Shown here one piece after another: positions 46,195 through 55,471 of a DNA stretch of 64,000 nucleotides (position 1 is its first letter; each line of letters opens with the position of its first letter). The notes below the pieces were generated by a model. That model saw only the letters and a program-made list of their open reading frames with translations, did no database searches and had not been told where the DNA came from. Location of the stretch: assembly GCF_026625705.1 (NCBI RefSeq), contig NZ_CP113059.1, positions 2,170,001 through 2,234,000 of the forward strand. The letters run 5' to 3'. Source of the DNA: Pedobacter sp. SL55. GTDB lineage: Bacteria; Bacteroidota; Bacteroidia; Sphingobacteriales; Sphingobacteriaceae. The position numbers and the translations under genes were made by a program.

Positions 46195-49137
46195 GTGTCA
46201 AATCTTACCAACCTAATTACTTCTTTCCAAAAACTAAATGCTGGTTTTGATGGAGAACTTTTTTTCGATAATTCTGCCGCCCACGAAGCCCAGAAGTTAG
46301 TTTATTCTACCGATGCTTCAGTTTATCAAGAGAAGCCTTTGGCTGTAGCTGTACCTAAAACAAAAGAGGGTATTAAACAACTTATTGATTTCGCTAACGA
46401 AAATCGCTTAACACTTATTCCAAGAGCGGCAGGTACATCGCTAGCGGGCCAAGTAGTTGGTAACGGATTAATTGTTGATATCTCTAAGTATCTCAATCAG
46501 ATTTTAGAAATCAATGCCGAAGAGAAATATGTGAGGGTGCAACCTGGTGTAATTAGAGATGATTTGAACCTTGCGCTAAAGCCATTTGGCTTAATGTTCG
46601 GCCCCGAAACTTCTACAGCCAACCGAGCCATGATTGGCGGTATGATTGGCAATAACTCTTGCGGTTTACACTCTATTGTGTGGGGCGATACCCGCCAGAA
46701 TTTATTAGAGGTAAAAGGCTATTTAAGCAATGGACAGGAGGTAACATTTAACGAACTGTCTTTAACTGCGATAGAAGAAAAGGCACAGCAAAATAGTTTG
46801 GAAGGTGTAATTTACAAAGGCATTTCTGCGTTGGTAAACAATCCTAAGAACATAGAAGCCATTGAAAAAGGTTATCCCAAAAAATCCCTAACTAGAAGAA
46901 ATACCGGGTATGCCTTAGATTTTCTAATTCCCGAAGAAGGAAAGGAAACGTTGAACATGTGCGAGCTGATTGCCGGCTCGGAAGGTACTTTGATGTTTGT
47001 AACCGAAGCGAAGTTGAACCTATTGCCTTTGCCTCCTAAAATGGATGCCTTGGTTTGTGTGCATTTCAACTCTTTAGCCGAATCGTTGTTAGCCAACATT
47101 ATCATTTTGAAGCACCAACCGATGGCTTCAGAGTTGGTTGATAAATACATCATGGACTTTACCAAAGGGCATCCCGTTTATCAGCATAACCGCTTTTTTA
47201 TTGAAGGCGAACCAGAAGCCTTGCTAATGGTAGAGTTTTTTGCCGAAACACAACAGGAATTAGATTCTAAAACTTCTGCTTTGATAGCAGATTTAAAACT
47301 GGCAGGTTTAGGTTACGCTTATCCGGTTGTGTATGGCGCTCAAACTAAATTAGCATGGGATGTTCGTAAAGCGGGTTTGGGTCTAATCAGAAATTTACCA
47401 GGCGACACACAACCTGTGAATTTAATTGAAGATTGTGCCGTAGCACCAGAAGATTTGCCAGCCTATATCGAAGAGCTTCAACAACTGCTCGATAAGCATC
47501 AATTAAAAGCATCTTACTATGCCCATGCTGGTGCTGGGGAGTTGCACGTAGAACCTATGATTAACCTTAAAACGACCGAGGGTAAGGAGCTTTTTAGGAC
47601 GGTTTTAAAAGAAACCGCGGCTTTAGTTAAAAAGCATAACGGTTCGTTAAGTGGAGAACATGGCGACGGAAGGTTAAGAGGGGAGTTTATAGCAGATGTA
47701 TTGGGTGCTGAGGTTTATCAATTGCTAAAAGAAGTGAAGCAATTGTTCGATCCACTTGGTGTTTTTAATGCCAACAAGATTGTGGACACGCCACCAATGA
47801 ACGAGTTTTTGCGCTATGAAGCGGATAAGCCGGTAAAACCTATTCAAACGATTTTTGATTTTTCTAAGAACGAAAGTATATTAAGGCTGGCCGAAAAATG
47901 TTCGGGATCTGGCGATTGCAGGCGAACACATGTGGCAGGTGGCACCATGTGCCCATCATACATGGCCACTCGCCAAGAGAAAGATACCACCAGAGCAAGA
48001 GCAAATATTTTACGCCAGTTTTTAACCAATTCGCAGGGCGATAACCCGTTTAACCACAAAGAAATTAAAGAAGTGATGGATTTGTGTTTGAGCTGTAAGG
48101 CTTGTAAGTCAGAATGTCCATCAAGTGTAGATGTAGCCAAAATGAAAGCAGAATTTTTGCAACACTACTACGATGCCAATGGCGTACCTTTCCGTACTCG
48201 AGTAATCGCAAATTTCACAAAATCGCAGGCTTTGGGTGCTATTGTGCCATCTATCTACAATGCCTTAATTGCCAATAATTTCACGAGTAAATTAATTAAA
48301 AAGATAATCGGTTTTGCTCCAGACCGCTCACTGCCAAAAGTAGGCAAAACTACCTTGCGTAGTTGGAAGAAAAAGCACGACAATAAACAATCGTTGCAGG
48401 TTAGGGATAAAAAAGTTTACTTATTCTGCGATGAATTTACCAACTATAATGATGTTGAAATTGGTATAACTGCCATTAAACTTTTGGAGCGATTGGGTTA
48501 TCAGGTAATTATTCCGCAGCACGAAGAAAGCGGAAGAACCTATCTATCTAAAGGATTGTTACGTGATGCTAAAGCTCTAGCTAACAAGAATGTAAGTTTA
48601 TTGGCAGATTTAGTAAACATAGAAGCGCCATTATTGGGTGTAGAACCTTCGGCTTTATTAACATTTAGAGATGAATACCCTGAATTGGTGGATGCTCATT
48701 TGGTACAGAAAGCAAAACACTTGGCACAAAATTGCTTTTTAATTGAAGAATTTTTATGGCAAGAATTTGAGACAGGAAAAATTAGTGCCGATCAGTTTAC
48801 GACTAAGCCACAGCAGATTAAACTTCATGGTCACTGTTACCAAAAATCTTTAAATGCATTAACACCTACCGAAAAGATTTTGGGAATGCCTGCTAATTAC
48901 ACCGTAGAAATGATACCTTCTGGCTGTTGTGGTATGGCAGGTTCTTTTGGCTACGAAGAAGAACATTACGAAGTATCGATGCAAGTAGGGGAGTTGGTAT
49001 TGTTGCCAGCAGTTAGAAATGCAGCTACAGATACCATTATTGCCGCTGCGGGAACAAGTTGTAGGCACCAAATTAAAGATGGTGCTCAAAAAGTGGCCAA
49101 ACATCCTGTAGAAATTTTGTGGGAGGCTTTGAAATAG
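46195..49137 (+). CDS. FAD-linked and 4Fe-4S oxidoreductase (YdiJ/D-lactate or D-2-hydroxyacid dehydrogenase type)
   Basis: This is a 980-residue fusion of a glycolate/lactate-oxidase-like FAD part and an iron-sulfur part. The FAD domain has LIPRAAGTSLAGQVVGNGLI and IGNNSCGLHSIVWGDTRQNL, then a FAD-oxidase C-terminal domain (YYAHAGAGELHVEP, LSGEHGDGRLRGEF). A ferredoxin-like region carries CSGSGDCRR and CLSCKACKSECPSSVD, and CCG-type cysteines end it (PSGCCGMAGSFGYE). E. coli YdiJ oxidises D-2-hydroxyglutarate; a D-2-hydroxyacid is the likely substrate. The start is a GTG; an out-of-frame ATG two bases earlier is not used. It is divergent from the DUF853 gene. Confidence 0.9.
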   Translation: MSNLTNLITSFQKLNAGFDGELFFDNSAAHEAQKLVYSTDASVYQEKPLAVAVPKTKEGIKQLIDFANENRLTLIPRAAGTSLAGQVVGNGLIVDISKYLNQILEINAEEKYVRVQPGVIRDDLNLALKPFGLMFGPETSTANRAMIGGMIGNNSCGLHSIVWGDTRQNLLEVKGYLSNGQEVTFNELSLTAIEEKAQQNSLEGVIYKGISALVNNPKNIEAIEKGYPKKSLTRRNTGYALDFLIPEEGKETLNMCELIAGSEGTLMFVTEAKLNLLPLPPKMDALVCVHFNSLAESLLANIIILKHQPMASELVDKYIMDFTKGHPVYQHNRFFIEGEPEALLMVEFFAETQQELDSKTSALIADLKLAGLGYAYPVVYGAQTKLAWDVRKAGLGLIRNLPGDTQPVNLIEDCAVAPEDLPAYIEELQQLLDKHQLKASYYAHAGAGELHVEPMINLKTTEGKELFRTVLKETAALVKKHNGSLSGEHGDGRLRGEFIADVLGAEVYQLLKEVKQLFDPLGVFNANKIVDTPPMNEFLRYEADKPVKPIQTIFDFSKNESILRLAEKCSGSGDCRRTHVAGGTMCPSYMATRQEKDTTRARANILRQFLTNSQGDNPFNHKEIKEVMDLCLSCKACKSECPSSVDVAKMKAEFLQHYYDANGVPFRTRVIANFTKSQALGAIVPSIYNALIANNFTSKLIKKIIGFAPDRSLPKVGKTTLRSWKKKHDNKQSLQVRDKKVYLFCDEFTNYNDVEIGITAIKLLERLGYQVIIPQHEESGRTYLSKGLLRDAKALANKNVSLLADLVNIEAPLLGVEPSALLTFRDEYPELVDAHLVQKAKHLAQNCFLIEEFLWQEFETGKISADQFTTKPQQIKLHGHCYQKSLNALTPTEKILGMPANYTVEMIPSGCCGMAGSFGYEEEHYEVSMQVGELVLLPAVRNAATDTIIAAAGTSCRHQIKDGAQKVAKHPVEILWEALK

Positions 49138-49154
49138 GGATATTAAGATTATAG

Positions 49155-49274
49155 CTATCCTAGCGGGCAATTTTTACAACGCTTGCCTCTTAGATATTTT
49201 TCGCAGCAGTTTTTCTTCTTCTTGTCTTTTTTTTCCTGCTTCGAAGTTTTCTTTTTTTTATCTTTCTTAGACAT
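49155..49274 (-). CDS. Small Lys/Cys-rich protein
   Basis: A 39-residue gene, read directly from the minus strand after the oxidoreductase. The first 21 residues are mostly Lys (KKDKKKKTSKQEKKDKKKK); the rest is a compact Cys motif CCEKYLRGKRCKNCP that could bind a metal. Small proteins ending in this kind of CCEKY...C..CP motif occur in Bacteroidota, from memory. It ends 18 bases after the oxidoreductase stop on the other strand. Its function is unknown; I rate it real because the motif is dense and the frame ends cleanly. Confidence 0.65.
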   Translation of the reverse strand: MSKKDKKKKTSKQEKKDKKKKNCCEKYLRGKRCKNCPLG

Positions 49275-49286
49275 ATTAATGTTTTA

Positions 49287-49344
49287 GCCACAGATGCACA
49301 AATCTTAATGGATATTTACCAAAAAATATCTGTGCATCGGTGGC
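49287..49344. repeat. GCCAC-ATGCACA/TGTGCAT-GTGGC inverted repeat
   Basis: Arms GCCACAGATGCACA and TGTGCATCGGTGGC pair with one internal mismatch region, and an inner GATATTT/AAATATC pair extends the hairpin. It looks like another dispersed palindrome, placed just upstream of the small Cys-rich gene. Confidence 0.7.
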
Positions 49345-49370
49345 TTATTTTGTACAACCTAAAATTAAAC

Positions 49371-49402
49371 AAAAAAGGTGCATACTTGTTGTACACACCT
49401 TT
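49371..49402 (-). terminator. Terminator of the ferritin gene
   Basis: Read on the minus strand: AAAGGTG and CACCTTT form a 7-bp stem with a 15-nt loop, followed by further T. It lies 77 bases after the ferritin stop. Confidence 0.6.
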
Positions 49403-49478
49403 CAATTATTGTTTTGTTGTTTTGCTTAATGTAGCACTATGGCACTTTTTACTTTAAACTTTCTACTTTTAACTTCAA

Positions 49479-50009
49479 CTAAGCTTCGCTGTCGTAAGAA
49501 ATTTGGCCAACGTGTTTGTCAATTTGCCATCTTCCAGTGCCTTCTTCGCCAATTACTTCGAATAATTCTAGTGCTCTGCGTGCTTTGTATTCTTCTTCGC
49601 GTTGCTCTCTAAAGAACCAGTTTAAGAACTCTAAAGTAACATAATCTTGCTCTTTATGGCAACGGGCAGCAATGTTTTTGATAGATTGCGTTACGCTAAC
49701 TTCTTGCTCTAAAGCTTCTTCAAATACCTCACGGAACGAGTTGTACTCTTGTTTGATGTTGGTTACTTCTGGAGAAACAGCGTTTCCACCCATGTCTAAC
49801 ACATATTTGAAGAATTTTAACTGGTGCTGTCTTTCTTCTTCTGCTTGCTTAAAAAAGTAATCAGCAGAAAAATCGTAGCCATTTCTATTGCACCAAGATG
49901 CCATAGATAAATATATAGAAGAAGAAAGTGCCTCTTTTTTTATTTGTTGATTGATCAATGTTTCTACCTCTTCTGATAGTAAACATTTAATTCTCATGAT
50001 ATCTTTCAT
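49479..50009 (-). CDS. Ferritin (FtnA type, non-heme)
   Basis: This is a cytoplasmic iron-storage protein of 176 residues. The ferroxidase-site helices read SSSIYLSMASWCNRNGYDFS, YFFKQAEEERQHQLKFFKYV and EQDYVTLEFLNWFFREQREE, with the Glu, His and Gln residues expected for a bacterial ferritin. No heme-binding Met pattern is evident. The ATG giving MKDIMRIK is the chosen start; a TTG two codons upstream is less likely. It stands alone, with a terminator behind. Confidence 0.93.
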   Translation of the reverse strand: MKDIMRIKCLLSEEVETLINQQIKKEALSSSIYLSMASWCNRNGYDFSADYFFKQAEEERQHQLKFFKYVLDMGGNAVSPEVTNIKQEYNSFREVFEEALEQEVSVTQSIKNIAARCHKEQDYVTLEFLNWFFREQREEEYKARRALELFEVIGEEGTGRWQIDKHVGQISYDSEA

Positions 50010-50186
50010 TGTCAATTAGATTTTATGATTAGTTATTATGAAACATTCGCATTGGTCAGTTGTTCGGGCTGATTGCTAAAAAAAAATCATAATAACCTAA
50101 AACTTTCTTTTAGAACACTACAAAGTTAAGCCGATAATGTTCTGTAAAAGAAATTATTAATAATTCGGAACGAGTCTAAGTCTTAG

Positions 50187-50558
50187 TTAAACTACAATAC
50201 GAAACAAACGATCGTGAATAATGTGGTTCAGTTCCAGCATTACGAAAGTGCCTTGTAAGATTTCTTTTAGTTTGATAAGTTCTAATAAAGAAAGCACATA
50301 AGAATGGTCGCAAGCGCAAATAAAGATAATTTCTACGTCGGCAGTTTTGTCGCTGCTCAATAGTTTTTCTTCAATATTTACGTTGTAAACTGCTTTTTTA
50401 AGCTTTAAAAGATTTCTGTAATCGAAACGAGCTAACTTGCCTGCAAAATCAATGTACCAGCATTTCTCCGAATCTGATTGAAAGATAGCACCGCTTGGTG
50501 TAGCGAATACCTCTTCGAATGTAGCAGCGGGAAAGGTTAGTTCTTTTATCTTTTGCAC
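50187..50558 (-). CDS. Small conserved-looking protein, unknown function
   Basis: I do not recognise this 123-residue protein. It starts with GTG and reads like a soluble alpha/beta fold: TFPAATFEEVFATPSGAIFQ, CWYIDFAGKLARFDYRNLLK, and IIFICACDHSYVLSLLELIK (Cys-x-Cys). No signal peptide or membrane segment is visible. It lies 172 bases upstream of the ferritin start on the same strand, so a link to iron or redox is only a guess. Confidence 0.65.
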   Translation of the reverse strand: MQKIKELTFPAATFEEVFATPSGAIFQSDSEKCWYIDFAGKLARFDYRNLLKLKKAVYNVNIEEKLLSSDKTADVEIIFICACDHSYVLSLLELIKLKEILQGTFVMLELNHIIHDRLFRIVV

Positions 50559-50846
50559 TTTAATTAACTTGTTAATGCAAAATTAATATTATTTAGATTT
50601 AATACAAATAAAAATGAAAATTAAGCTGCATATTGATTTTGCGGCTTTGCTGATTTGGATAGTAGCAATAAATTAGATTAAATAGACCTGATTGAGCGGA
50701 AAGCCCGCAAGCGAGCATAGCGAGTGCGGGTTTGAAGAGAAAGCAGGAGTGCCAATAATAGTACTGCTTTGGTTGCTCTTCTTTTTTAAATGCTTGATAA
50801 AACAAAAGTCAGATGAAGTAGGTTTTATGTTTAAAATAGACAGACA
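50559..50846. other. Gap with a CCCGCA/TGCGGG hairpin
   Basis: No gene is supported; the overlapping open frames here are low-quality. The one structure is CCCGCA/TGCGGG (50704-50730) with a repeated GCGAG inside, which looks like another dispersed palindrome. Confidence 0.45.
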
Positions 50847-51245
50847 ATGGAAAATCAAAAACCGGCTAATGATAAGCTACATGCTAGCGATCTTGGCGAA
50901 ACCAAGGATTTTAATGAACTTACTTACGACAAAAATAGAAATAGTTTTGAGTATGATGTAAAAGGCGAAGAAAAAGATTATGATCATCCATTGCCTTATG
51001 ATACCATCTCTACTGGGGCAGTAAATGATGACAGTACTTATGACGAGGCTAACCCTTACGTAGGTAACGAATATGATGAAGATGGACAGGTTGATGAGCA
51101 GCTAGATGAAAATGGAATGCACATAGATAATAGGGGAGAAAGTGTAAGGTTAAATGCAGAAGATAGAATTTTGGCGCAAACCGAAGAAGATTTTAGGGAC
51201 GATTTGGATGAAGAAGGTTATCCGAAGAATGACTTGCCTCACTAG
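50847..51245 (+). CDS. Small acidic, probably disordered protein
   Basis: A 132-residue protein very rich in Asp, Glu and Asn (GNEYDEDGQVDEQLDENG, EEDFRDDLDEEGYP) with no signal peptide and little hydrophobic content. It is probably unstructured, and its function is unknown. Its stop codon overlaps the dnaX stop by 3-4 bases on the opposite strand, so the two converge. The ATG start is preceded by AT-rich sequence without a clear promoter. Confidence 0.65.
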   Translation: MENQKPANDKLHASDLGETKDFNELTYDKNRNSFEYDVKGEEKDYDHPLPYDTISTGAVNDDSTYDEANPYVGNEYDEDGQVDEQLDENGMHIDNRGESVRLNAEDRILAQTEEDFRDDLDEEGYPKNDLPH

Positions 51246-53058
51246 GGTAGCAGATCTAAATTAAAGCGTTTACGCATTTCCTCTAGCTGTGGGTTTTTCT
51301 CTACTAGGTAGGCGTATTTATCTTTATTGCTATAAATTCTGTTGCTCTGTTTCGGTTCTATCCGCTTAGTAACTATTTGTATATCGAAATTTTTGAGTTG
51401 CGACCTGATGAAGTTTAGCAACTCAATTTTTTCATCCTGTAAGGTGCTTTCAAGCGCAATATTTTCAATAGATACAATAATATTTGTTCCGTCTATAACA
51501 GGTTGGTTGCTGCTTAATAAAGTATACAAATGTATTTTATCTTCGGCATTTGCTTTTTGGATGCATTGTTTCCAAACCGCCATAAATTGGTCTTGTGTAA
51601 AGGCCTGGGTGTCGTTTCCACTAACGTATTGTGGCCCTTTATCTTCTCCATCTAAATTATTGCCACTACTAAAATCTGTTAAAGAAGGGATTAGTGAGCC
51701 GCCTGTGCTTTTAACCAAAGGCTGTATTTTGATTGGAGAAGCGGGGGCTGCACTAATTTTTGGCGCTTCTACTTTTGGTTGTGGCGGTTGTGCTGGTTTT
51801 GGAGCCGCTGCAGTGGTTTCCGTCTTTTGCTCTACAGGTGCTGCAACTGCAACTTTTGGACTTTCGGACTTAATCTCTTTCGGACTGCTTTGAGCTTGCC
51901 CAGAACTAACTAAAGTTTTTTTTTATCCTGATCTTGGTCAGTTGCGGTGTTGGCGAGTTGAATTACAGATGGAATGTGGCACATTTTAATGAGTGCCAGC
52001 TCAACCTGCAACCGCTGATTTTTACTGTTCTTGTAATTAAGATCGCATTGGTTAGCTAAATTTAGTGCCGTTAAAATGAAGCCTAAATTTGCACCATTAC
52101 TTTGCGCCAGGTATTTCTGCTTAATATTTTCGCTTACTTCTAGTAGTTGGATAGTCTGGTTATCTTTGCCAACCAATAAATTTCTAAAGTGACCAGCCAA
52201 ACCGTTGATGAAGTTATTGCCGTCAAATCCGTTATTCAATATCTCATTGAAAAGTAGGAGCGTATTGCTTACATCGCCGCTGGTTAGGTAATCAGTTAAC
52301 TTAAAATAATAGTCATAATCTAAAATATTCAGATTGGCAATTACCGCTTGGTAGGTTACATTTCTGTTAGTGTAACTAACAATTTGGTCAAACATCGAAA
52401 GTGCATCACGCAACCCACCATCGGCTTTTTGGGCAATAATGTGCAGGCCGTCGTTATCGGTTGCAATATTTTCTCTTTCGGCAATTTTGGCTAAGTGATT
52501 AGCAATATCATCAACTTGTATCCTGTTAAAATCAAAAATCTGACAACGAGATAAAATGGTTGGCAATATTTTGTGCTTCTCTGTAGTAGCTAAAATAAAT
52601 ATGGCATAAGATGGTGGTTCTTCCAATGTTTTCAAAAAAGCATTAAATGCACTGGTTGATAACATGTGAACCTCATCTATGATGTAGATTTTATATTTTC
52701 CGGCTTGCGGCGGTATCCTTACCTGCTCAATCAAACTTCTAATGTCGTCAACAGAGTTGTTTGAGGCAGCATCTAGCTCATGAAAGTTAAAAGAATGTCC
52801 CGATTGGAAAGATTGGCAGCTTTCGCAAGTGCCACAGGCTTCTTGCTCGGCGGTTAAACTGGTACAGTTAATGGTTTTTGCTAAGATACGTGCACAAGTA
52901 GTTTTACCTACACCACGCGGTCCGCAAAATAAGAAAGCTTGCGCCAGTTGATTATTTTTAATGGCATTTTTTAAAGTTCCGGTAATATGCTGCTGTCCAA
53001 CTACGGTTTCGAACGTGGCTGGGCGATATTTACGGGCAGAAACAATAAAATTTTCCAT
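51242..53058 (-). CDS. dnaX: DNA polymerase III subunits gamma and tau, with a -1 slippage site
   Basis: The clamp-loader ATPase. Visible parts are the start MENFIVSARKYRP, Walker A GPRGVGKT, a four-Cys zinc module (NCTSL, ACGTCESC), IIDEVHML, LATTEKHKILPTILSRC and the later domain III. The first frame ends 382 residues after the ATG with DKKKL and TAG, at a run of nine A. A -1 shift at that run continues into a Pro/Ala/Lys linker (AAPKPAQPPQPK) and a C-terminal tau domain, to 605 residues in all. E. coli makes gamma by -1 frameshifting in dnaX and Thermus by slippage on nine A, both near this position. The short frame would be gamma-like and the shifted one tau. An error of one A in the run is the alternative. 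Confidence 0.88.
51916..51924 (-). promoter_or_regulatory. A9 slippage site in dnaX
   Basis: On the coding strand this is GAT, nine A, CTT, TAG. Both ribosomal -1 slippage (A AAA AAA) and transcriptional slippage could reach the tau frame, and the zero-frame stop follows within two codons. No strong stem-loop is visible directly downstream. Confidence 0.6.
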
Positions 53059-53177
53059 TGGCACGAAAATAGGGAAAATTTGCGGAGTTGAAATATTGAA
53101 ATTTGGAATGTTGAAAAGTTGCGTGTTGGCCCGAGCTTGGTTGACCTTTTGTTGATCATCTTGACTGACTAGTGATG

Positions 53178-53233
53178 CCTGATCCCTAACCCCTGATCCC
53201 TGACTCCTGATCCCTAACTACTAATCCCTAACC
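53178..53233. repeat. Imperfect tandem repeats of TGATCCCTAAC type
   Basis: Five to six degenerate copies of an 8- to 10-base unit (CTGATCCCTAAC, CTGACTCCTGATCC) lie between dnaX and the AraC gene. Relatives of the word occur near 39783 and inside the methyltransferase tail. Confidence 0.65.
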
Positions 53234-53235
53234 AC

Positions 53236-54105
53236 TTAAATAATCGACTTCAGCTCCTTTCGGTATTGCGATGCGCTTTTCCCAGTAAACTCTTTAAAAA
53301 TCTTATTAAAATGACTAAAGTTATGGAAGCCACTCTCATAGCTGATATTGGCAATGCTGGTGGGTTTTTCGGCCAAAAGTTTTGAAGCGTGTACCACCCT
53401 ATATTCATTCACGAACTTAGTGAAGGTCTTTTTAGTCATCTTTTTAAAGTACCTACAAAATGCAGGTACGGTCATGCTCGTCATTTCTGCCACTTGCTCT
53501 AAGCTAATTTCTTCGGTAAAATGATCTTTAACATAATTAAAAACCATGTTGATCCTATCATTATCTTGTGCCTGCATTTCTAGCGAAAAGTTTTGTGCGT
53601 TTAATAGTTTATAGTCTGATGCCTGCTCTAGCTCTCTAAGTACGCTTAAAAGCGCTAATAATTTCTCGAAAGGCCATAAGTTGTTCATCTTTTCTAAAAC
53701 TGGCCCAACAAGTTTCATGGTGTCTTTGCCAAAGGCGATGCCATATTTTGCCTTGTCGAATAAATTAGCAATGCCTTTGGTTTCTTTTAGGGTAAGAAAA
53801 TCCGATCCCAAAAAATTAGGCTTCATTTGTATCACTACCTCATTAATGTTGCCGGTAGTTTCGTCGGTAAAGCCACAGTGTGGTAAATCGCTGCCTATTA
53901 AAATCAAATCGCCATCGGTATAATAAGAGATGTGGCTACCTATTTGTCGCTTGCCGGTTCCTCCATTAACAAAAACCATTTCTATTTCTGGGTGGTAATG
54001 CCAAAGGTAGGCCTTATTGTTTGCGTTTTGCTGGTATTTAGAATAGTAAAAAGAACTTCCAAAAGAAGGTTCTATAATCTCGAAACTGGGTTTTATCTTT
54101 TTCAT
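53236..54105 (-). CDS. AraC family transcription regulator with cupin domain
   Basis: This is a 289-residue regulator. The N-terminal half is a cupin-like sensing domain (YLWHYHPEIEMVFVNGGTGK, GDLILIGSDLPHCGF) likely to bind a sugar or small metabolite. The C-terminal half is an AraC double helix-turn-helix (ISLEQVAEMTSMTVPAFCRY, ANISYESGFHNFSHFNKIFK). The first motif (FCRYFKKMTKKTFTKFVNEY) is standard. The gene is divergent from the secreted protein gene at 54280, a possible target. The ligand is unknown. Confidence 0.9.
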   Translation of the reverse strand: MKKIKPSFEIIEPSFGSSFYYSKYQQNANNKAYLWHYHPEIEMVFVNGGTGKRQIGSHISYYTDGDLILIGSDLPHCGFTDETTGNINEVVIQMKPNFLGSDFLTLKETKGIANLFDKAKYGIAFGKDTMKLVGPVLEKMNNLWPFEKLLALLSVLRELEQASDYKLLNAQNFSLEMQAQDNDRINMVFNYVKDHFTEEISLEQVAEMTSMTVPAFCRYFKKMTKKTFTKFVNEYRVVHASKLLAEKPTSIANISYESGFHNFSHFNKIFKEFTGKSASQYRKELKSII

Positions 54106-54279
54106 GCTAATTGATGCTAAATTAACTAAAAAATATGTGTTTTTGCTTTTATTTATTTGTTTGTTGTTTTTATGAGTTAAAATAGCATAGTTATTTGCAA
54201 ATATGGAACATAAATGCAGATGAGTTACTCACTACATTTGCTTCTGTTAAATAAGTATTAACGTTTAAGGCAAATCACA

Positions 54280-54870
54280 ATGAGAAAGTTATTAGGTTTT
54301 AGTTTAGTTATCCTTACGGTGTTTATGGCAAATGTTGCCATGGCAGACGATATGGAGCTTTTGGTTAGAGTAGCCAAAGAAAACAGTAAATGGGTAAGCT
54401 TTATTACTAGCGATGCTAAAGAATTTGATGTAACGCTATATGCTGCCGATGAAGAGGTGCTTTATCAAGACCGCATTAAAACGGTTGGCAATAAATTTCA
54501 AACTTATGATTTGAGTTCGCTTCCTCAGGGAACTTACCAGCTGAAGATGGAGTCAGAATCGAAAGAAATTACATATCAAATTGAGATCAATGAAGAAAAT
54601 GCGGTGCTTTCGCAACCAATTATTGTGGAGCTTAAAAGACCAATTTTTGTTAAAGAGAACAACCTAATTACCCTAGATTTGAATGGTGCATGTACTGGGC
54701 CAGTTGAAGTGGTGATCTATAATGAATATAATGAGAAGCTTCATGAAGAAGTTTATGCAGAAAACAGTAAGGTATCGAAAAAATTTGATGTAAGTAAAAC
54801 CACATCAAGGGAATTGACATTCTTGGTTAGATCTGCCGGGCAAGAATATGCTGAAACTATCAAGCTTTAA
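54280..54870 (+). CDS. Secreted protein of unknown function
   Basis: A 196-residue exported protein (signal peptide ending VAMAD) with two similar beta-rich halves (SFITSDAKEFDVTLYAADEE, and later PVEVVIYNEYNEKLHEEVY), possibly a beta-sandwich pair. I do not recognise the family. A TACATTTG -7-like box lies about 40 bases upstream, but without a matching -33 box. It is divergent from the AraC gene and followed by a terminator, so it forms its own unit. Confidence 0.7.
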   Translation: MRKLLGFSLVILTVFMANVAMADDMELLVRVAKENSKWVSFITSDAKEFDVTLYAADEEVLYQDRIKTVGNKFQTYDLSSLPQGTYQLKMESESKEITYQIEINEENAVLSQPIIVELKRPIFVKENNLITLDLNGACTGPVEVVIYNEYNEKLHEEVYAENSKVSKKFDVSKTTSRELTFLVRSAGQEYAETIKL

Positions 54871-54905
54871 TTTAGCAACATATATATTACTAGTACGAGA
54901 GAGTG

Positions 54906-54934
54906 AAAGCATTGCCGCATGGCGATGCTTTTTT
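54906..54934 (+). terminator. Terminator before the rpsF operon
   Basis: A 10-bp stem with one G-U pair (AAGCATTGCC with GGCGATGCTT), GCAT loop and four T. Confidence 0.8.
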
Positions 54935-55029
54935 GTTTTGAAGTGTCTTTTTCTGTGTAGGTGTGTGTTGCTAGTTTAAGTTGGATTGAGTATTTGTGAA
55001 TCTAACTAGACTGTTTTTCAAAACAACAC

Positions 55030-55060
55030 TTTGATTTATAGAAATATATTGTTACATTTG
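55030..55060 (+). promoter_or_regulatory. Promoter of rpsF-rpsR-rplI
   Basis: TTTG and TACATTTG are separated by 19 nt, an exact Bacteroidota promoter match. Transcription should start near 55066, about 43 nt before rpsF. Confidence 0.8.
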
Positions 55061-55108
55061 CAGCCCGTTTTAGAGCGGAATAAATTAAAAAAATAATTAA
55101 ATACAACA

Positions 55109-55471
55109 ATGAATCAGTACGAAACTGTTATCGTTCTTACCCCATTGTTATCTGAAGAAGCTGCAAAAGAGGCAATTGCCAAATTTACAGCAATTATCAA
55201 AGATAGCGGAGCCGAAATTATCGCAGAAGATAATTGGGGTTTGAGAAAATTAGCGTATCCGATCGACAAGAAAGGAAACGGATTCTTTCATCTTACAGAA
55301 TATAAATCTGGTGGTGAATTAATAAACAAGTTAGAGCTAGAATTGAAACGTGATGAGCGTGTTTTACGTTTCTTAACTGTGAGATTAGATCGTCATGCAA
55401 TTGCATATAGCGAGAAAAAACGCAGCGGTGCTTTTAACAAAAAACCTAAGAAAGAGGAGGCTTCAGCGTAA
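55109..55471 (+). CDS. rpsF: 30S ribosomal protein S6
   Basis: S6 (120 residues) forms a dimer with S18 on the 30S platform. [20 protein letters not shown] and [20 protein letters not shown] are diagnostic. The basic tail ([18 protein letters not shown]) replaces the E. coli Glu tail. Its stop overlaps the rpsR start in TAATG. Confidence 0.97.
   Translation: MNQYETVIVLTPLLSEEAAKEAIAKFTAIIKDSGAEIIAEDNWGLRKLAYPIDKKGNGFFHLTEYKSGGELINKLELELKRDERVLRFLTVRLDRHAIAYSEKKRSGAFNKKPKKEEASA

Noticed and set aside
53178..53233. CRISPR array
   Set aside because: The repeat units are 8-12 bases, degenerate and have no spacers; no cas gene is present.
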